From UBA7867 sp964579205 (lineage in GTDB: Bacteria > Bacillota > Clostridia > Christensenellales > UBA1242): DNA of 59,426 bases. Below are positions 1 through 8,649 of this stretch, one piece after another (the first letter of the stretch is position 1; each line of letters begins with the position of its first letter). The translations under genes were made by a program, and so were the position numbers. The stretch covers positions 1-59,426 of the forward strand of contig CAZOFH010000007.1 of assembly GCA_964579205.1 (NCBI GenBank), written 5' to 3'. The notes beneath the pieces were generated by a model. That model was given only the letters and a program-made list of their open reading frames with translations. It ran no database searches and had not been told where the DNA came from.

Positions 1-266
1 TTGCGATTGCTTTACGGTTTTATTTTACACCATTTTTTACAAAAATATCAACTAAATTCGACCACTTTTTCAAAAATTTTTAATTTTTTTTGGGTTCTTG
101 GCGTTTTTGGGAGTAGGTTTTTGGCGTTTTTTGGTGAAAAATTATGGAATTTTGCTCTATCATTCTATTGTTTCCGTCCAATTCGCCACAAACCGCACCC
201 GAAATCCTCACGTAAGAATGCGCGAAGATGCCACACTCAAGATGACAAGCCGAGCACCCCCCTCTC
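1..266. other. Non-coding 3' flank of sigK
   Basis: No convincing gene is visible. The first 170 bases are AT-rich. From about 200 to 250 the sequence contains CACGTAAGAATG and a CCAC...AAGATGACA arrangement. Read on the minus strand this is a diverged form of the TGTCATTC...GTGGAATCT repeat seen elsewhere in the window (see the 15374, 18113 and 29397 entries). It lies directly downstream of the sigK stop. The reading frames crossing this stretch have no ribosome-binding site and no recognisable composition. Confidence 0.4.
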
Positions 267-974
267 TTACGAAAACTGCAGGTGTTTTTGATTGACTTTT
301 GCTTTGATAGTTTGGAGGGCTTTTTTCTCCAAACGGCTGATATAAGAGCGCGAAATGCCCAATTTCTTGGCGACTTCGCGTTGGGTATATGCCACTTGCC
401 CACCGATACCATACCGCATACACAAGATTTTGTACTCGCGGTCGGACAAGGTTTCGCGAATAAGTTTGAGCAAATTTTCCGTCAAAATGGACTGCTCGAC
501 CATTTGCATTAGGTCGTATTCGGTATCACAAATCACATCGGACAGCAAAATATCGTTGCCGTCCTTTTCCGTACCGATAGTTTCCTCAAGAGAGAGGTTG
601 GTTTGGTGCTTTTTGTTCGCTCTAAACAGCATCAAAATTTCATTTTCGATGCAACGGGCTGCATAAGTAGAGAGTTGGGCGCCTTTTTCGCTCGAATAAG
701 AATTGATAGCCTTGATCAAGCCTATCGCACCGACCGAAATCAAGTCGTCGGCGTCTTTGCTGCTATTGCTATATTTTTTGACGATATGCGCGACGAGGCG
801 CAAATTGTGTGATATCAGGATATTTTTTGCCTCAACATCGCCTTGCTCTAGCCTGTGTATATACATTTTCTCCTCTTCGCTCGACAGTGCTTTTGGAAAA
901 CTCGAGGTATGGTCGACATAAGAAGAAAAAAGCATTATCTTATTCATAAAAGTAACAAAACTCTCTATTATCAA
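267..974 (-). CDS. sigK: RNA polymerase sporulation sigma factor SigK (pro-sigma K)
   Basis: Late mother-cell sigma factor that directs transcription of spore coat and maturation genes after engulfment. The 235-aa protein follows Bacillus SigK throughout: an N-terminal pro-sequence, region 2 (HNLRLVAHIVKKY, DLISVGAIGLIKAI, STYAARCIENEILM) and region 4 with a helix-turn-helix (TQREVAKKLGISRSYISRLEKKA). Residues 13-20 (IMLFSSYV) align with the known SpoIVFB cleavage neighbourhood, which suggests cleavage between Ser18 and Tyr19. The start is TTG at 974, chosen because AGGAGGTGAG precedes it at ideal spacing. An ATG ten codons in lacks such a site and would remove the pro-sequence. The gene is a single continuous frame, with no skin-type insertion. 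The paralogue SigE is an alternative, but the N-terminus favours SigK. Confidence 0.93.
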   Translation of the reverse strand: MIIESFVTFMNKIMLFSSYVDHTSSFPKALSSEEEKMYIHRLEQGDVEAKNILISHNLRLVAHIVKKYSNSSKDADDLISVGAIGLIKAINSYSSEKGAQLSTYAARCIENEILMLFRANKKHQTNLSLEETIGTEKDGNDILLSDVICDTEYDLMQMVEQSILTENLLKLIRETLSDREYKILCMRYGIGGQVAYTQREVAKKLGISRSYISRLEKKALQTIKAKVNQKHLQFS

Positions 975-998
975 GTGCTCACCTCCTCATATAATTAA

Positions 999-1007
999 TA
1001 ATATATG
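999..1007 (-). promoter_or_regulatory. Possible sigma-K-type -10 element of sigK
   Basis: On the minus strand CATATATTA fits the sigma-K -10 pattern CATAnnnTA. It lies about a dozen bases ahead of the sigK ribosome-binding site, so the leader would be very short. An AC dinucleotide lies about 18 bases upstream, slightly farther than the usual 16-17. This would fit autoregulation, which is known for sigK in Bacillus, but the match is weak. Confidence 0.25.
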
Positions 1008-1040
1008 AATAGAGGCGAAGCGAAAGTGCCTGTCCAAGAT

Positions 1041-1490
1041 TTATTTTTTTACATAAAACTTGTCATACTTACAATTTTTTGAGAAAACCAAGCATTCCTT
1101 GGTTTTGAGCAAGGGCTTTTGCTTTTTTATCACTGCTACGGTAGCCTTGTAAAATTCAAACACGCCGACCAATATCAAGAACACTGCAAAGAGAATCTTG
1201 AGAACATGGCTACTGACATTACCAACCAGCAGCGAAGCGCAAACTGCTACGATTATCGCAGGAATTGCGACCAACATCGACACTCTAAAATTTATCAATT
1301 TGTTTTTTGCGTGAATTATCACCGCCACCACCGCAGTAGGAACAAACACCAGCAAATTGATAGCCTGAGCGGTATGCTGCTCCACGCCCAAAAACATTGT
1401 GAGCAAAGGTATCAGCAAGGTACCGCCCCCCATACCCATTCCGCCTATCAAACCGCCGACCAGTCCTGCTAGTATCAATGCAAAAATCAT
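1041..1490 (-). CDS. Half-size TauE/SafE (TSUP) family permease, second copy
   Basis: Integral membrane protein of the sulfite exporter TauE/SafE family, usually involved in movement of sulfur-containing anions; the substrate here is unknown. It carries the family's glycine-rich first helix (GLVGGLIGGMGMGGGTLL) and about four membrane segments, so it is one half of the usual 8-TM protein. The other half is the gene at 1786-2142, and the two probably pair. The start ATG has AAGGAG eight bases upstream. The last 25 or so residues are hydrophilic and unlike the family. They are read through a perfect hairpin at 1084-1106 (9-bp stem), as if the original stop had been lost just before a terminator. 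Confidence 0.82.
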   Translation of the reverse strand: MIFALILAGLVGGLIGGMGMGGGTLLIPLLTMFLGVEQHTAQAINLLVFVPTAVVAVIIHAKNKLINFRVSMLVAIPAIIVAVCASLLVGNVSSHVLKILFAVFLILVGVFEFYKATVAVIKKQKPLLKTKECLVFSKNCKYDKFYVKK

Positions 1491-1785
1491 TTCCTTTTCT
1501 CCTTTTATTATATATCATTTGCACCCATCTACTCGGCTAATATTCGCACAATAGGTCAAAGACGGCGCAAACGGCACAAAAACAGCGTCATAATAGGTCA
1601 AATCGCCAAAGAGAGTAGGTTGTCCTCTAATGCCGAACGGGCGGCTTGCCGCTGGCGCTCGGAACGAGCGCCTAATGCGCCACCACGGGGCGCATAGTGC
1701 GTGCCGAGGGCACGCACGCGGCAAGCCGCCCCCTTTGTGGGACTATGGTTACCACCACTACCGCCTATACCAAAAACATTACTTC
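1491..1785. other. Spacer between the two TSUP genes
   Basis: No gene. The right part holds the GC-rich cloverleaf palindrome described separately (1639-1731). The left part has two copies of an AATAGGTCAAA motif (about 1548 and 1591). The element separates two genes that in related bacteria usually lie close together. Confidence 0.5.
1631..1731. repeat. Cloverleaf-shaped GC-rich palindromic element
   Basis: A closing stem of 14 perfect base pairs (1639-1652 with 1718-1731) encloses three hairpins: 1654-1661 with 1665-1672 (8 bp, GAA loop), 1675-1681 with 1689-1695 (7 bp) and 1697-1705 with 1709-1717 (9 bp, GAG loop). Almost every base is paired. It is much more GC-rich than its surroundings and begins next to TGCCGAAC (1631-1638), a tag that also occurs at about 15511 and 59403. 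It resembles a REP/MITE-like mobile repeat or a structured RNA. It is not a tRNA: stem lengths and loops do not fit and there are no T- or D-loop signatures. Confidence 0.8.
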
Positions 1786-2142
1786 TCAAAACAGCATTTT
1801 TATCCCCGCAGCCATCACCACGAGAGCGAATACGAATTTGAGAGCCTTGTTGGGGATAATTTTGAGGAGACACGCCCCGATTATTCCACCAGCAACCGAG
1901 CCTATCGCTACATATAGCACGCTTTCCCAATCCACAAAACCCTGCGTATAATACACCAAAGCGCTGGCAATACTTATCGGTAGCATAATGAGTATTGCCG
2001 TAGCCTGCGCGCGTTGATTGTTTAGTCCGAGCAGCAAAAGCAGTGGGACGCACAGCATTCCGCCACCGCCGCCGAAAAAGCCATTTATGCCGCCGACAAA
2101 AATTCCAGCCACGATGAGCAGAATAATTTTTTTTGCTTCCAT
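1786..2142 (-). CDS. Half-size TauE/SafE (TSUP) family permease, first copy
   Basis: A 118-aa membrane protein with the TSUP glycine-rich opening (VGGINGFFGGGGGML) and about four hydrophobic helices. It corresponds to one half of a canonical TauE/SafE permease. Its likely partner is the half-size gene at 1041-1490 on the same strand, and together they would give the 8-helix transporter for a sulfur-containing or other organic anion. The ATG follows a purine-rich AAGGGGGTAGGG ribosome-binding site. Unlike the downstream copy it ends at the expected position after the last helix (AGIKMLF). Confidence 0.83.
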   Translation of the reverse strand: MEAKKIILLIVAGIFVGGINGFFGGGGGMLCVPLLLLLGLNNQRAQATAILIMLPISIASALVYYTQGFVDWESVLYVAIGSVAGGIIGACLLKIIPNKALKFVFALVVMAAGIKMLF

Positions 2143-2206
2143 CCCTACCCCCTTTTGTTTAGCCAGTAGACAAAAAATTTTTTTTAATTTAATAATGCTT
2201 AAAAAC

Positions 2207-2235
2207 TTGCATTATTTTGACATTTGATATATAAT
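2207..2235 (+). promoter_or_regulatory. Sigma-A-type promoter of the 1080-aa surface protein
   Basis: TTGCAT (2207-2212), 17-bp spacer, TATAAT (2230-2235). It lies 60 bases before the start codon at 2295, which has AAAGGT as a ribosome-binding site. Confidence 0.75.
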
Positions 2236-2294
2236 AGGTTGTATCTTGTACGCGATTAATATGCGTATCCATTAAAAATAAAAGGTAAATAATC

Positions 2295-5200
2295 ATGACT
2301 AAACATTCATTCTCAATTAAAACTTTATTACTTACTATCGTAGTCGCACTGAGTTTGTTGATTTGTGGTAATGTTTGGGCTTTTGCGGGATTGCAGCAAT
2401 CGTATTCGGCATCAGCAGACTCATCCAAGACAGCCACCGCGACAGAATCTGTGGTTTACTATGATTTTGAGGCAGACAGCGGCACATACCCTTGCTCGCC
2501 TACCAGTTTTGAAAAGGTGACGAGCGAGACTAGTTCTGCCGAAGCCAAGCCTGAGGCATCAGGTGTCATCAATCTATCATCTACTGTTTATAATACTTAC
2601 AAAACAGATTACAAACTGGACACCTACACCACAAAGCCTGAGAGTATGTCTGCCGACAACAAACAGGTTTTGATGATCAACGCACTCAACAACTCGATTT
2701 ATTACGGCTATTCGACCAAGAGCGCCTCTACCCTCAGTGCAAATAGTTATTATGAGGTAAGCGCGGCGGTGTACACCCACAGCGAGGCTATCGCGAGTGT
2801 GTATCTCGCTGGTGATGATTTTGACGATTTGGCAAATAGTCAGATTTACAAAATCAATACCAACAATTCTTGGAAAACTGTCACATTCTTGATTGCGACT
2901 AGCACGACCAAATCTAGCACTATGGACATTGAATTGTTCTTGGGGAGCAAGTCTCACGCAGGTGCAGGCACCGCCTCTTCTGCCAATTCATCAAACTATG
3001 TCCTATTCGACAATGTGTCAGTCAACCGTATTTCTGCTCAAAACTTTACCAAGAAAAAGGACGCTGCTAGCGCGAGTGAATTGACCAAGGTTGTTTACCT
3101 TGACGAATCAAAGTTGCTCGAGAGTGGCGACGATGGATATATTACGAATGGTAACTTTGCCGCAGGCTCTACTGGGTGGAGTTCTGAGGACAACACAGGT
3201 ACTAGCGAGATTACCTACGCTACCAACCTTAACCAACAAATGACCATCAACGGCAGCGAAGTGACATTTGGCACTCACCTGCCTCTGGACTCAAACAAAA
3301 CAGGTGTGGTAATTTCCGCTCAAAACGGTGGTAACGTCGCTATCAAATCTGACGACATTACTATTAAACAGCACCACATTTACCGCATCGCCCTATGGGC
3401 AAAAGGTGCACTAGATGGCAGCACGCTCAACTTTAAGGTTAGCGGCACAATAGCCAACGGCACTGAGGATGGGCTGACCTGCTCTGCTCAATACACAGCG
3501 CTAGAGACTAATACTGCTGATGTAAACGGCGGCTGGGGATTGTACGAATTTTACGTAATGGGCAACCCGCTATACGACACCACAGTCAATCTGACTCTTG
3601 GATTGACCTCGACCAACGCAACGGATGCAGGTTATGTGGCTATCACTGATATTCAGTCTTATGTCATCAATACCGAGCAAATGTCAGACGGCACAAGCAA
3701 CAACACAAATGCAAAGACCGTCAAAATGTACTCGACCGAAAATACTTTGGCTTTTGACAACTACTCATTCAACCTCGTATCGATCGAGGGGATCGACGCA
3801 GCCAAGACCGCGTATCCACTGGCTCCTACCAGTTGGACTGCTGGCGAAAACAATGCCAACAGTGGAGTAGTCAACATTAGTGCTCAAGAATGGGCTAATG
3901 TACCATTTACTACTACCCGCCCATCAAAAGCATCATTGTCTGGATATTCTGACAATGACAACGTGCTGATGCTTAACGCTTATACCAGTGGTAAAATGCA
4001 GTCATTCACTAGCGCTACCCAGACTTTGGACGCTAGCGGATATGCAAAGATTTCTTTCCAAGCATACTTAAACACCGATTCAAACGCTTTTGTTACTATC
4101 AAAAACAGTGACGGCGTAGTACTCGCGCAAATGAAACTCGCAAAATCGACCGGTACTGCAGGGTGGAAAGAATACGCAATTTATATCCACAACTATATGA
4201 ATTCGCAGACTGTTTCTGCTACCCTATCTCTTGGGCAAGCCGACCGTACAGTAGACGGATGGGCATACTTTGACAATGTAAAATTCGATAGCAGCATTAC
4301 CCAAGAAACCTTTGATGCTGTCACTGCAAACGCTACAAATGTAAAGTTTGACCTAAACACAAATGCTTTGAACGCGACTACTACAGACGTAAACAGCATC
4401 GAGCCACTGATGTGGAAATTGAATGTAACCGAAAACACTAGCAACACTACTATCAATAGCGGACTCATCGATTGGAGACAGGCAACATCTCAGACTTTCA
4501 TCAATGAAGAGATTACCAATCCTGAGGGCAATGACTCCAATATGATTATGGTTATTCAGGCAAACGAGCCAGTGTACGCGACATATGACAGCCGCCTCAC
4601 CTACTCGCTGAATGCAAGTTCGTACTACAAACTGACAGTTTGGGTGAGGACGAGCGGCTTAACTCCTGACACTCAGACCGCCGAGGATTACACCGTAGAC
4701 GGCAAGTTGATTGTCCACGGAGCGAGCGTCACTATGACCAATGTCGACCAGAGTTTCACCTGTATCAACACCCTCAAGGGCAGCGAGAGTGAGTGGACAG
4801 AATACACAATGTATATTTATACTAACGACGCAATTACTAGCAACATTCAGTTGGGCTTGGGTTGCGCAAATATGCCTACCAAAGGATATGCATACTTTGC
4901 TAACCTAAACTTTGTGTCATTGACCGAAGATGAGTACAACAACGAAATCCTCGCTTATGACACCGAGAACCTCCCTGCCAACACCTTGCTAGCGACCAAC
5001 GTACCTGAGGAAGAAGAAACTGCACCTAGTCAACCTAGCCAGTTTGACCCATTCGCGTTCTCTACTATCGTGATTGCGCTGGCTGTAATCGCTGCAGTCA
5101 TCGGACTAACTATCAAGAAAGTTAGACAAAACGCACCAAAGAAGTCAAGCAAAGTTTCAAACAACTACGACAGGCTGCAGACTCTGATGAAAGATGTGGA

Positions 5201-5537
5201 CCGTCGCGAGCGCAAAACCGCTATCAACCACAAGTTGAAATTGTTGAGAGAGGAATTGGAGCAATCTCAGACCTTCTTGGCTCAAGAAGTCAACGATTTG
5301 AGGAAATTGACCGAATCATACAACACTGCAAAAGAGATAGCCAAGGATAACCCTACTATCGAACTAGATGAGCCTAATGTAAAACAAATCCAAAAGGAAA
5401 TCGAAGTTCAGACTGCAAAGATTAATCAAATCGAGCAGGATATCGAAGTCCTCGAGGAGGAAAAGGCGCGCATCGAAAAGCAGAATAAAAAATCGGTGAA
5501 CAAGCGTACAGTTTCTCAAAACCACAACAAAAAATAA
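2295..5537 (+). CDS. Large exported repeat protein with C-terminal membrane anchor and cytosolic coiled coil
   Basis: A 1080-aa surface protein of unknown function. Residues 1-32 form a signal peptide. The exported part is rich in Ser, Thr, Asn and Asp and has at least three related modules of roughly 280 residues. Recurrent features are YP(C/L)(S/A)PTS, GV(I/V)N(L/I)S, an N-x-V-L-M-(I/L)-N-A stretch and a closing AYFDNVKF- or VLFDNVSV-type strand. This resembles beta-sandwich carbohydrate-binding modules (CBM4/9-like), but no catalytic domain was recognised. A membrane helix at about 923-940 is followed by a basic patch and a tail of about 135 residues that should be cytoplasmic and is strongly coiled-coil (heptad-like Leu/Ile/Glu/Lys from about 960 to 1064). 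There is no LPXTG signal. It is transcribed alone, from its own promoter to a terminator, and is the only large surface gene on the plus strand. Confidence 0.75.
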   Translation: MTKHSFSIKTLLLTIVVALSLLICGNVWAFAGLQQSYSASADSSKTATATESVVYYDFEADSGTYPCSPTSFEKVTSETSSAEAKPEASGVINLSSTVYNTYKTDYKLDTYTTKPESMSADNKQVLMINALNNSIYYGYSTKSASTLSANSYYEVSAAVYTHSEAIASVYLAGDDFDDLANSQIYKINTNNSWKTVTFLIATSTTKSSTMDIELFLGSKSHAGAGTASSANSSNYVLFDNVSVNRISAQNFTKKKDAASASELTKVVYLDESKLLESGDDGYITNGNFAAGSTGWSSEDNTGTSEITYATNLNQQMTINGSEVTFGTHLPLDSNKTGVVISAQNGGNVAIKSDDITIKQHHIYRIALWAKGALDGSTLNFKVSGTIANGTEDGLTCSAQYTALETNTADVNGGWGLYEFYVMGNPLYDTTVNLTLGLTSTNATDAGYVAITDIQSYVINTEQMSDGTSNNTNAKTVKMYSTENTLAFDNYSFNLVSIEGIDAAKTAYPLAPTSWTAGENNANSGVVNISAQEWANVPFTTTRPSKASLSGYSDNDNVLMLNAYTSGKMQSFTSATQTLDASGYAKISFQAYLNTDSNAFVTIKNSDGVVLAQMKLAKSTGTAGWKEYAIYIHNYMNSQTVSATLSLGQADRTVDGWAYFDNVKFDSSITQETFDAVTANATNVKFDLNTNALNATTTDVNSIEPLMWKLNVTENTSNTTINSGLIDWRQATSQTFINEEITNPEGNDSNMIMVIQANEPVYATYDSRLTYSLNASSYYKLTVWVRTSGLTPDTQTAEDYTVDGKLIVHGASVTMTNVDQSFTCINTLKGSESEWTEYTMYIYTNDAITSNIQLGLGCANMPTKGYAYFANLNFVSLTEDEYNNEILAYDTENLPANTLLATNVPEEEETAPSQPSQFDPFAFSTIVIALAVIAAVIGLTIKKVRQNAPKKSSKVSNNYDRLQTLMKDVDRRERKTAINHKLKLLREELEQSQTFLAQEVNDLRKLTESYNTAKEIAKDNPTIELDEPNVKQIQKEIEVQTAKINQIEQDIEVLEEEKARIEKQNKKSVNKRTVSQNHNKK

Positions 5538-5562
5538 TTATCGCACGCGATAAAATGACAAA

Positions 5563-5590
5563 AACACGGTATATTACCGTGTTCTTGTTT
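5563..5590 (+). terminator. Intrinsic terminator of the 1080-aa surface protein
   Basis: Perfect 9-bp stem (5563-5571 with 5575-5583, loop TAT) followed by CTTGTTTTG, 25 bases after the stop codon. Confidence 0.85.
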
Positions 5591-5752
5591 TGTTTGCGCA
5601 TTATTTTGTGTGCTCCTCACCGGCCTTAATAAAGCCAACCCCCTCTACTCTCAGTATCTATCACACGCACACGAATGCCAGCAGCCCAACTTTGTCTTTT
5701 GCCTCACTCATAGGGGCTGCGGAAGGCAAAAAATGGGATAACAACAAAAGAT

Positions 5753-5785
5753 AAATGACGGAATATGCCCCGTCATTTACTTTTT
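5753..5785. terminator. Bidirectional terminator at the end of uvrA
   Basis: 9-bp stem AAATGACGG (5753-5761) with CCGTCATTT (5770-5778). T-rich runs follow on both strands. It lies 45 bases beyond the uvrA stop. The remainder of the interval 5591-5752 holds nothing recognisable. Confidence 0.75.
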
Positions 5786-5823
5786 TATAATCAGCCGCTA
5801 TCGGCAAAATTTTGAGTGAAAAA

Positions 5824-8649
5824 TTACTTTTTCTCTAATAGTTTTTTCAAAAATTTGCCAGTATGACTCTGTGGAGTGTTGGCAATTTTTTCTGGCACCC
5901 CTTCGGCTACCACAGTCCCACCATTGATGCCGCCCTCAGGGCCAATGTCGATAATGTGGTCGGCGACCTTGATAACGTCGAGATTGTGCTCGATGACTAT
6001 CACGGTATTCCCTGCGTCCACCAGTCTATTCATTATCGCGATTAGCTTATTCACGTCGTGCATATGCAGCCCTGTAGTCGGTTCATCTAGAATATACACC
6101 GTCTTGCCAGTGCCTTTTTTGGACAACTCTGTCGCCAGTTTGACACGCTGCGCCTCACCACCACTCAAAGTCGTGGCAGCCTGCCCGAGTTTGATATAGC
6201 CCAAGCCCACATCATACAGCGTCTGAATTTTTGTCCTAATGTTTGCGTGATTTTCAAAGAATTTGAGCGCCTCTTCTACCGTCATTTCTAGCACGTCGTA
6301 TATACTCTTACCCTTGTATTTTACCTCCAAAGTCTCGCGATTGTAGCGTCTCCCCTTACAGTCTTCACAAGGTACATAAATATCTGGCAAAAAGTACATC
6401 TCAATCTTTTTGATACCGTCACCGCAACAGGTCTCGCATCGACCGCCCGGCACGTTAAAACTAAATCTCCCCGGCATATACCCGCGTTCCCTTGCGTCAG
6501 GAGTAGATGCATACAATTCTCTTATCAGGTTAAACACTCCAGTATAAGTAGCAGGATTTGAACGCGGAGTGCGCCCGATTGGGCTTTGGTCAATGGCTAT
6601 GACTTTGTCTACATCTTGCAGCCCCTCAATCTTGTCATATCGCCCCTCAGCCATAGTACTGTGATTGAGACGATTGGACAACGCTGGATACAGGATGTCG
6701 GTAATAAGGCTACTCTTGCCACTACCGCTCACGCCAGTTATTACAGTCAGCACGCCTAGAGGAAAATCAACCGTCAAATTCTTGAGATTGTTCTCTTTGG
6801 CGCCGATGACGCGGATTTTGCCGCCATTTGACTGCCTACGCTCTTGTGGCACACTTATCTTGTATTCACCGCTAAGGTACTTGCCTGTAATAGACCGCGG
6901 CTCTTTCGCCAAGTCGTCCACACTACCGAAAGCGACTAACTCGCCACCGTGCGAACCTGCATTCGGACCGATGTCCACGATAAAGTCTGCCGCGCGCATC
7001 GTGTCTTCATCGTGCTCTACCACGACTAGTGTATTGCCCAAGTCTCGCAAATGCTTTAGCGTGGCAATGAGTTTGTCATTATCCCGCTGATGCAGCCCAA
7101 TACTTGGCTCATCTAGGATATAGATTACCCCAGTCAACCCGCTCCCGATTTGGGTGGCTAGACGAATGCGTTGCGACTCACCGCCGCTCAGCGTCCCTGC
7201 CGTGCGTGACAGGCTCAGGTAGTTTAGCCCGACGTCTTGGAGAAACTGCAGACGCGCCCTGATTTCCTTGAGAATTGGCTCGGCAATCATCGCATCAGTA
7301 GCATCAAAAGTATTATTTTGCAAAAATTCGCTCAGTTCGTCAATGCTCATATTACACATTTCGGTGATATTCTTACCGAAAATCTTGACCCCCATAGCAA
7401 CCGCTTTTAGACGGGTACCGTGACACGCTTCACAAGGCTGGTCTCGCATAAATTTTGCAATTTCACCCTTGACATACTCACTAGTAGTCTCGTGATAGCG
7501 CCTCTTTAGGTTGTTGACCACGCCTTCAAACGAGCCCTTTTTGCTACCGCTAAATCGACGCGTTTCAAAACTGATATCCAGTTCCTCATTACAGTTGCCG
7601 AACATCAGAATGTCTTGAATTTCCTTTGGCAAATCGCAGTACGGCGTGTCGAGCGAAAATTGGTACCTATTAGACAGCGCCATAAAGTAGCTCATACTGA
7701 ATAAACTAGTGTCCAACCCCCAGCCAGTGACATTGATTGCCCCTTCGCGGATTGACTTGGATGGGTCCTTGACGATTAGTGCTGGGTCGATTTCACTTGT
7801 AAAGCCCAAACCGTGACAATGCGGACAAGCCCCAAAAGGACTGTTAAAACTAAACAGACGCGGCGTAATCTCCTCTAGGCTAATGCCACATTTTTGGCAC
7901 GCAAACTGATTGCTAAACACAAAATGCTCGTTCGGAGTTACCAGCACCACCAGCCCGTCCGCCTGCTTGAGCGCCAACTCGACCGATTCCGTGAGACGCT
8001 TGTCCAAATCCTCTTTCATCACAATCCTATCTACTACAATAGAGATAGAGTGCTTTTTGTTTTTATCCAGTTTGATTTCTTCATCAAGGGTAAAAATGCT
8101 ACCATCAATGTCCACTCTAGCAAACCCGCTCTTGCGAATGTTGTCCAGAGTCTTGATATGCTCACCTTTTTGACCGCGTATCACGGGCGCCAAAATCATA
8201 AATTTTTCACCCTTAGCAACCTTTTCTTTTATTCTATCCACAATTTGGTCCACGCTCTGCTTGGCAATTTCCCTGCCACAGTGCGGACAATGCGGCTTGC
8301 CCACGCGCGCGAATAGTAACCTCATATAGTCATAAATCTCGGTAATCGTGCCGACGGTCGAGCGCGGATTGTTGCTCGTAGTCTTTTGGTCAATGCTAAT
8401 AGCAGGGCTCAACCCCTCGATTAGGTCGACATCGGGCTTTTGCATCTGCCCCAAAAACTGGCGCGCATAACTCGACAGCGACTCGACGTAGCGCCTCTGC
8501 CCCTCGGCATAAATAGTGTCGAATGCCAGAGTACTCTTGCCGCTACCGCTCACACCGGTGAAAACTATTAGTTTGTTCCTCGGCAACTCAATGTCAATAT
8601 TCTTGAGATTGTTCTCTTTGGCACCTTTGATTATAATTTTATCTAACAT
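5824..8649 (-). CDS. uvrA: Excinuclease ABC subunit A (UvrA)
   Basis: Damage-recognition ATPase of nucleotide excision repair; a UvrA dimer loads UvrB onto lesions. The 941-aa length is typical. Visible features are Walker A of the first ABC domain (TGVSGSGKST, residues 31-40), zinc-binding CxxC pairs (CPHC; CQKC...CPHC; CETC...CEDC) and two ABC signatures (TLSGGESQR and TLSGGEAQR), each followed by ILDEP. The second Walker A is GVSGSGKSSL. The start overlaps the last 11 bases of uvrB, so translation is probably coupled. Its ribosome-binding site (GAGGGGA) lies inside uvrB. Confidence 0.98.
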   Translation of the reverse strand: MLDKIIIKGAKENNLKNIDIELPRNKLIVFTGVSGSGKSTLAFDTIYAEGQRRYVESLSSYARQFLGQMQKPDVDLIEGLSPAISIDQKTTSNNPRSTVGTITEIYDYMRLLFARVGKPHCPHCGREIAKQSVDQIVDRIKEKVAKGEKFMILAPVIRGQKGEHIKTLDNIRKSGFARVDIDGSIFTLDEEIKLDKNKKHSISIVVDRIVMKEDLDKRLTESVELALKQADGLVVLVTPNEHFVFSNQFACQKCGISLEEITPRLFSFNSPFGACPHCHGLGFTSEIDPALIVKDPSKSIREGAINVTGWGLDTSLFSMSYFMALSNRYQFSLDTPYCDLPKEIQDILMFGNCNEELDISFETRRFSGSKKGSFEGVVNNLKRRYHETTSEYVKGEIAKFMRDQPCEACHGTRLKAVAMGVKIFGKNITEMCNMSIDELSEFLQNNTFDATDAMIAEPILKEIRARLQFLQDVGLNYLSLSRTAGTLSGGESQRIRLATQIGSGLTGVIYILDEPSIGLHQRDNDKLIATLKHLRDLGNTLVVVEHDEDTMRAADFIVDIGPNAGSHGGELVAFGSVDDLAKEPRSITGKYLSGEYKISVPQERRQSNGGKIRVIGAKENNLKNLTVDFPLGVLTVITGVSGSGKSSLITDILYPALSNRLNHSTMAEGRYDKIEGLQDVDKVIAIDQSPIGRTPRSNPATYTGVFNLIRELYASTPDARERGYMPGRFSFNVPGGRCETCCGDGIKKIEMYFLPDIYVPCEDCKGRRYNRETLEVKYKGKSIYDVLEMTVEEALKFFENHANIRTKIQTLYDVGLGYIKLGQAATTLSGGEAQRVKLATELSKKGTGKTVYILDEPTTGLHMHDVNKLIAIMNRLVDAGNTVIVIEHNLDVIKVADHIIDIGPEGGINGGTVVAEGVPEKIANTPQSHTGKFLKKLLEKK

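Noticed and set aside
1..291. Plus-strand frame of 96 codons at the window start
   Set aside because: No ribosome-binding site, low-complexity Phe/Leu-rich start from AT-rich DNA, and it runs into the sigK 3' end.
1639..1731. tRNA gene suggested by the cloverleaf outline
   Set aside because: The acceptor-like stem is 14 bp, the arms lack the GGTTCGANTCC and D-loop signatures, and no plausible anticodon loop of seven bases is present.
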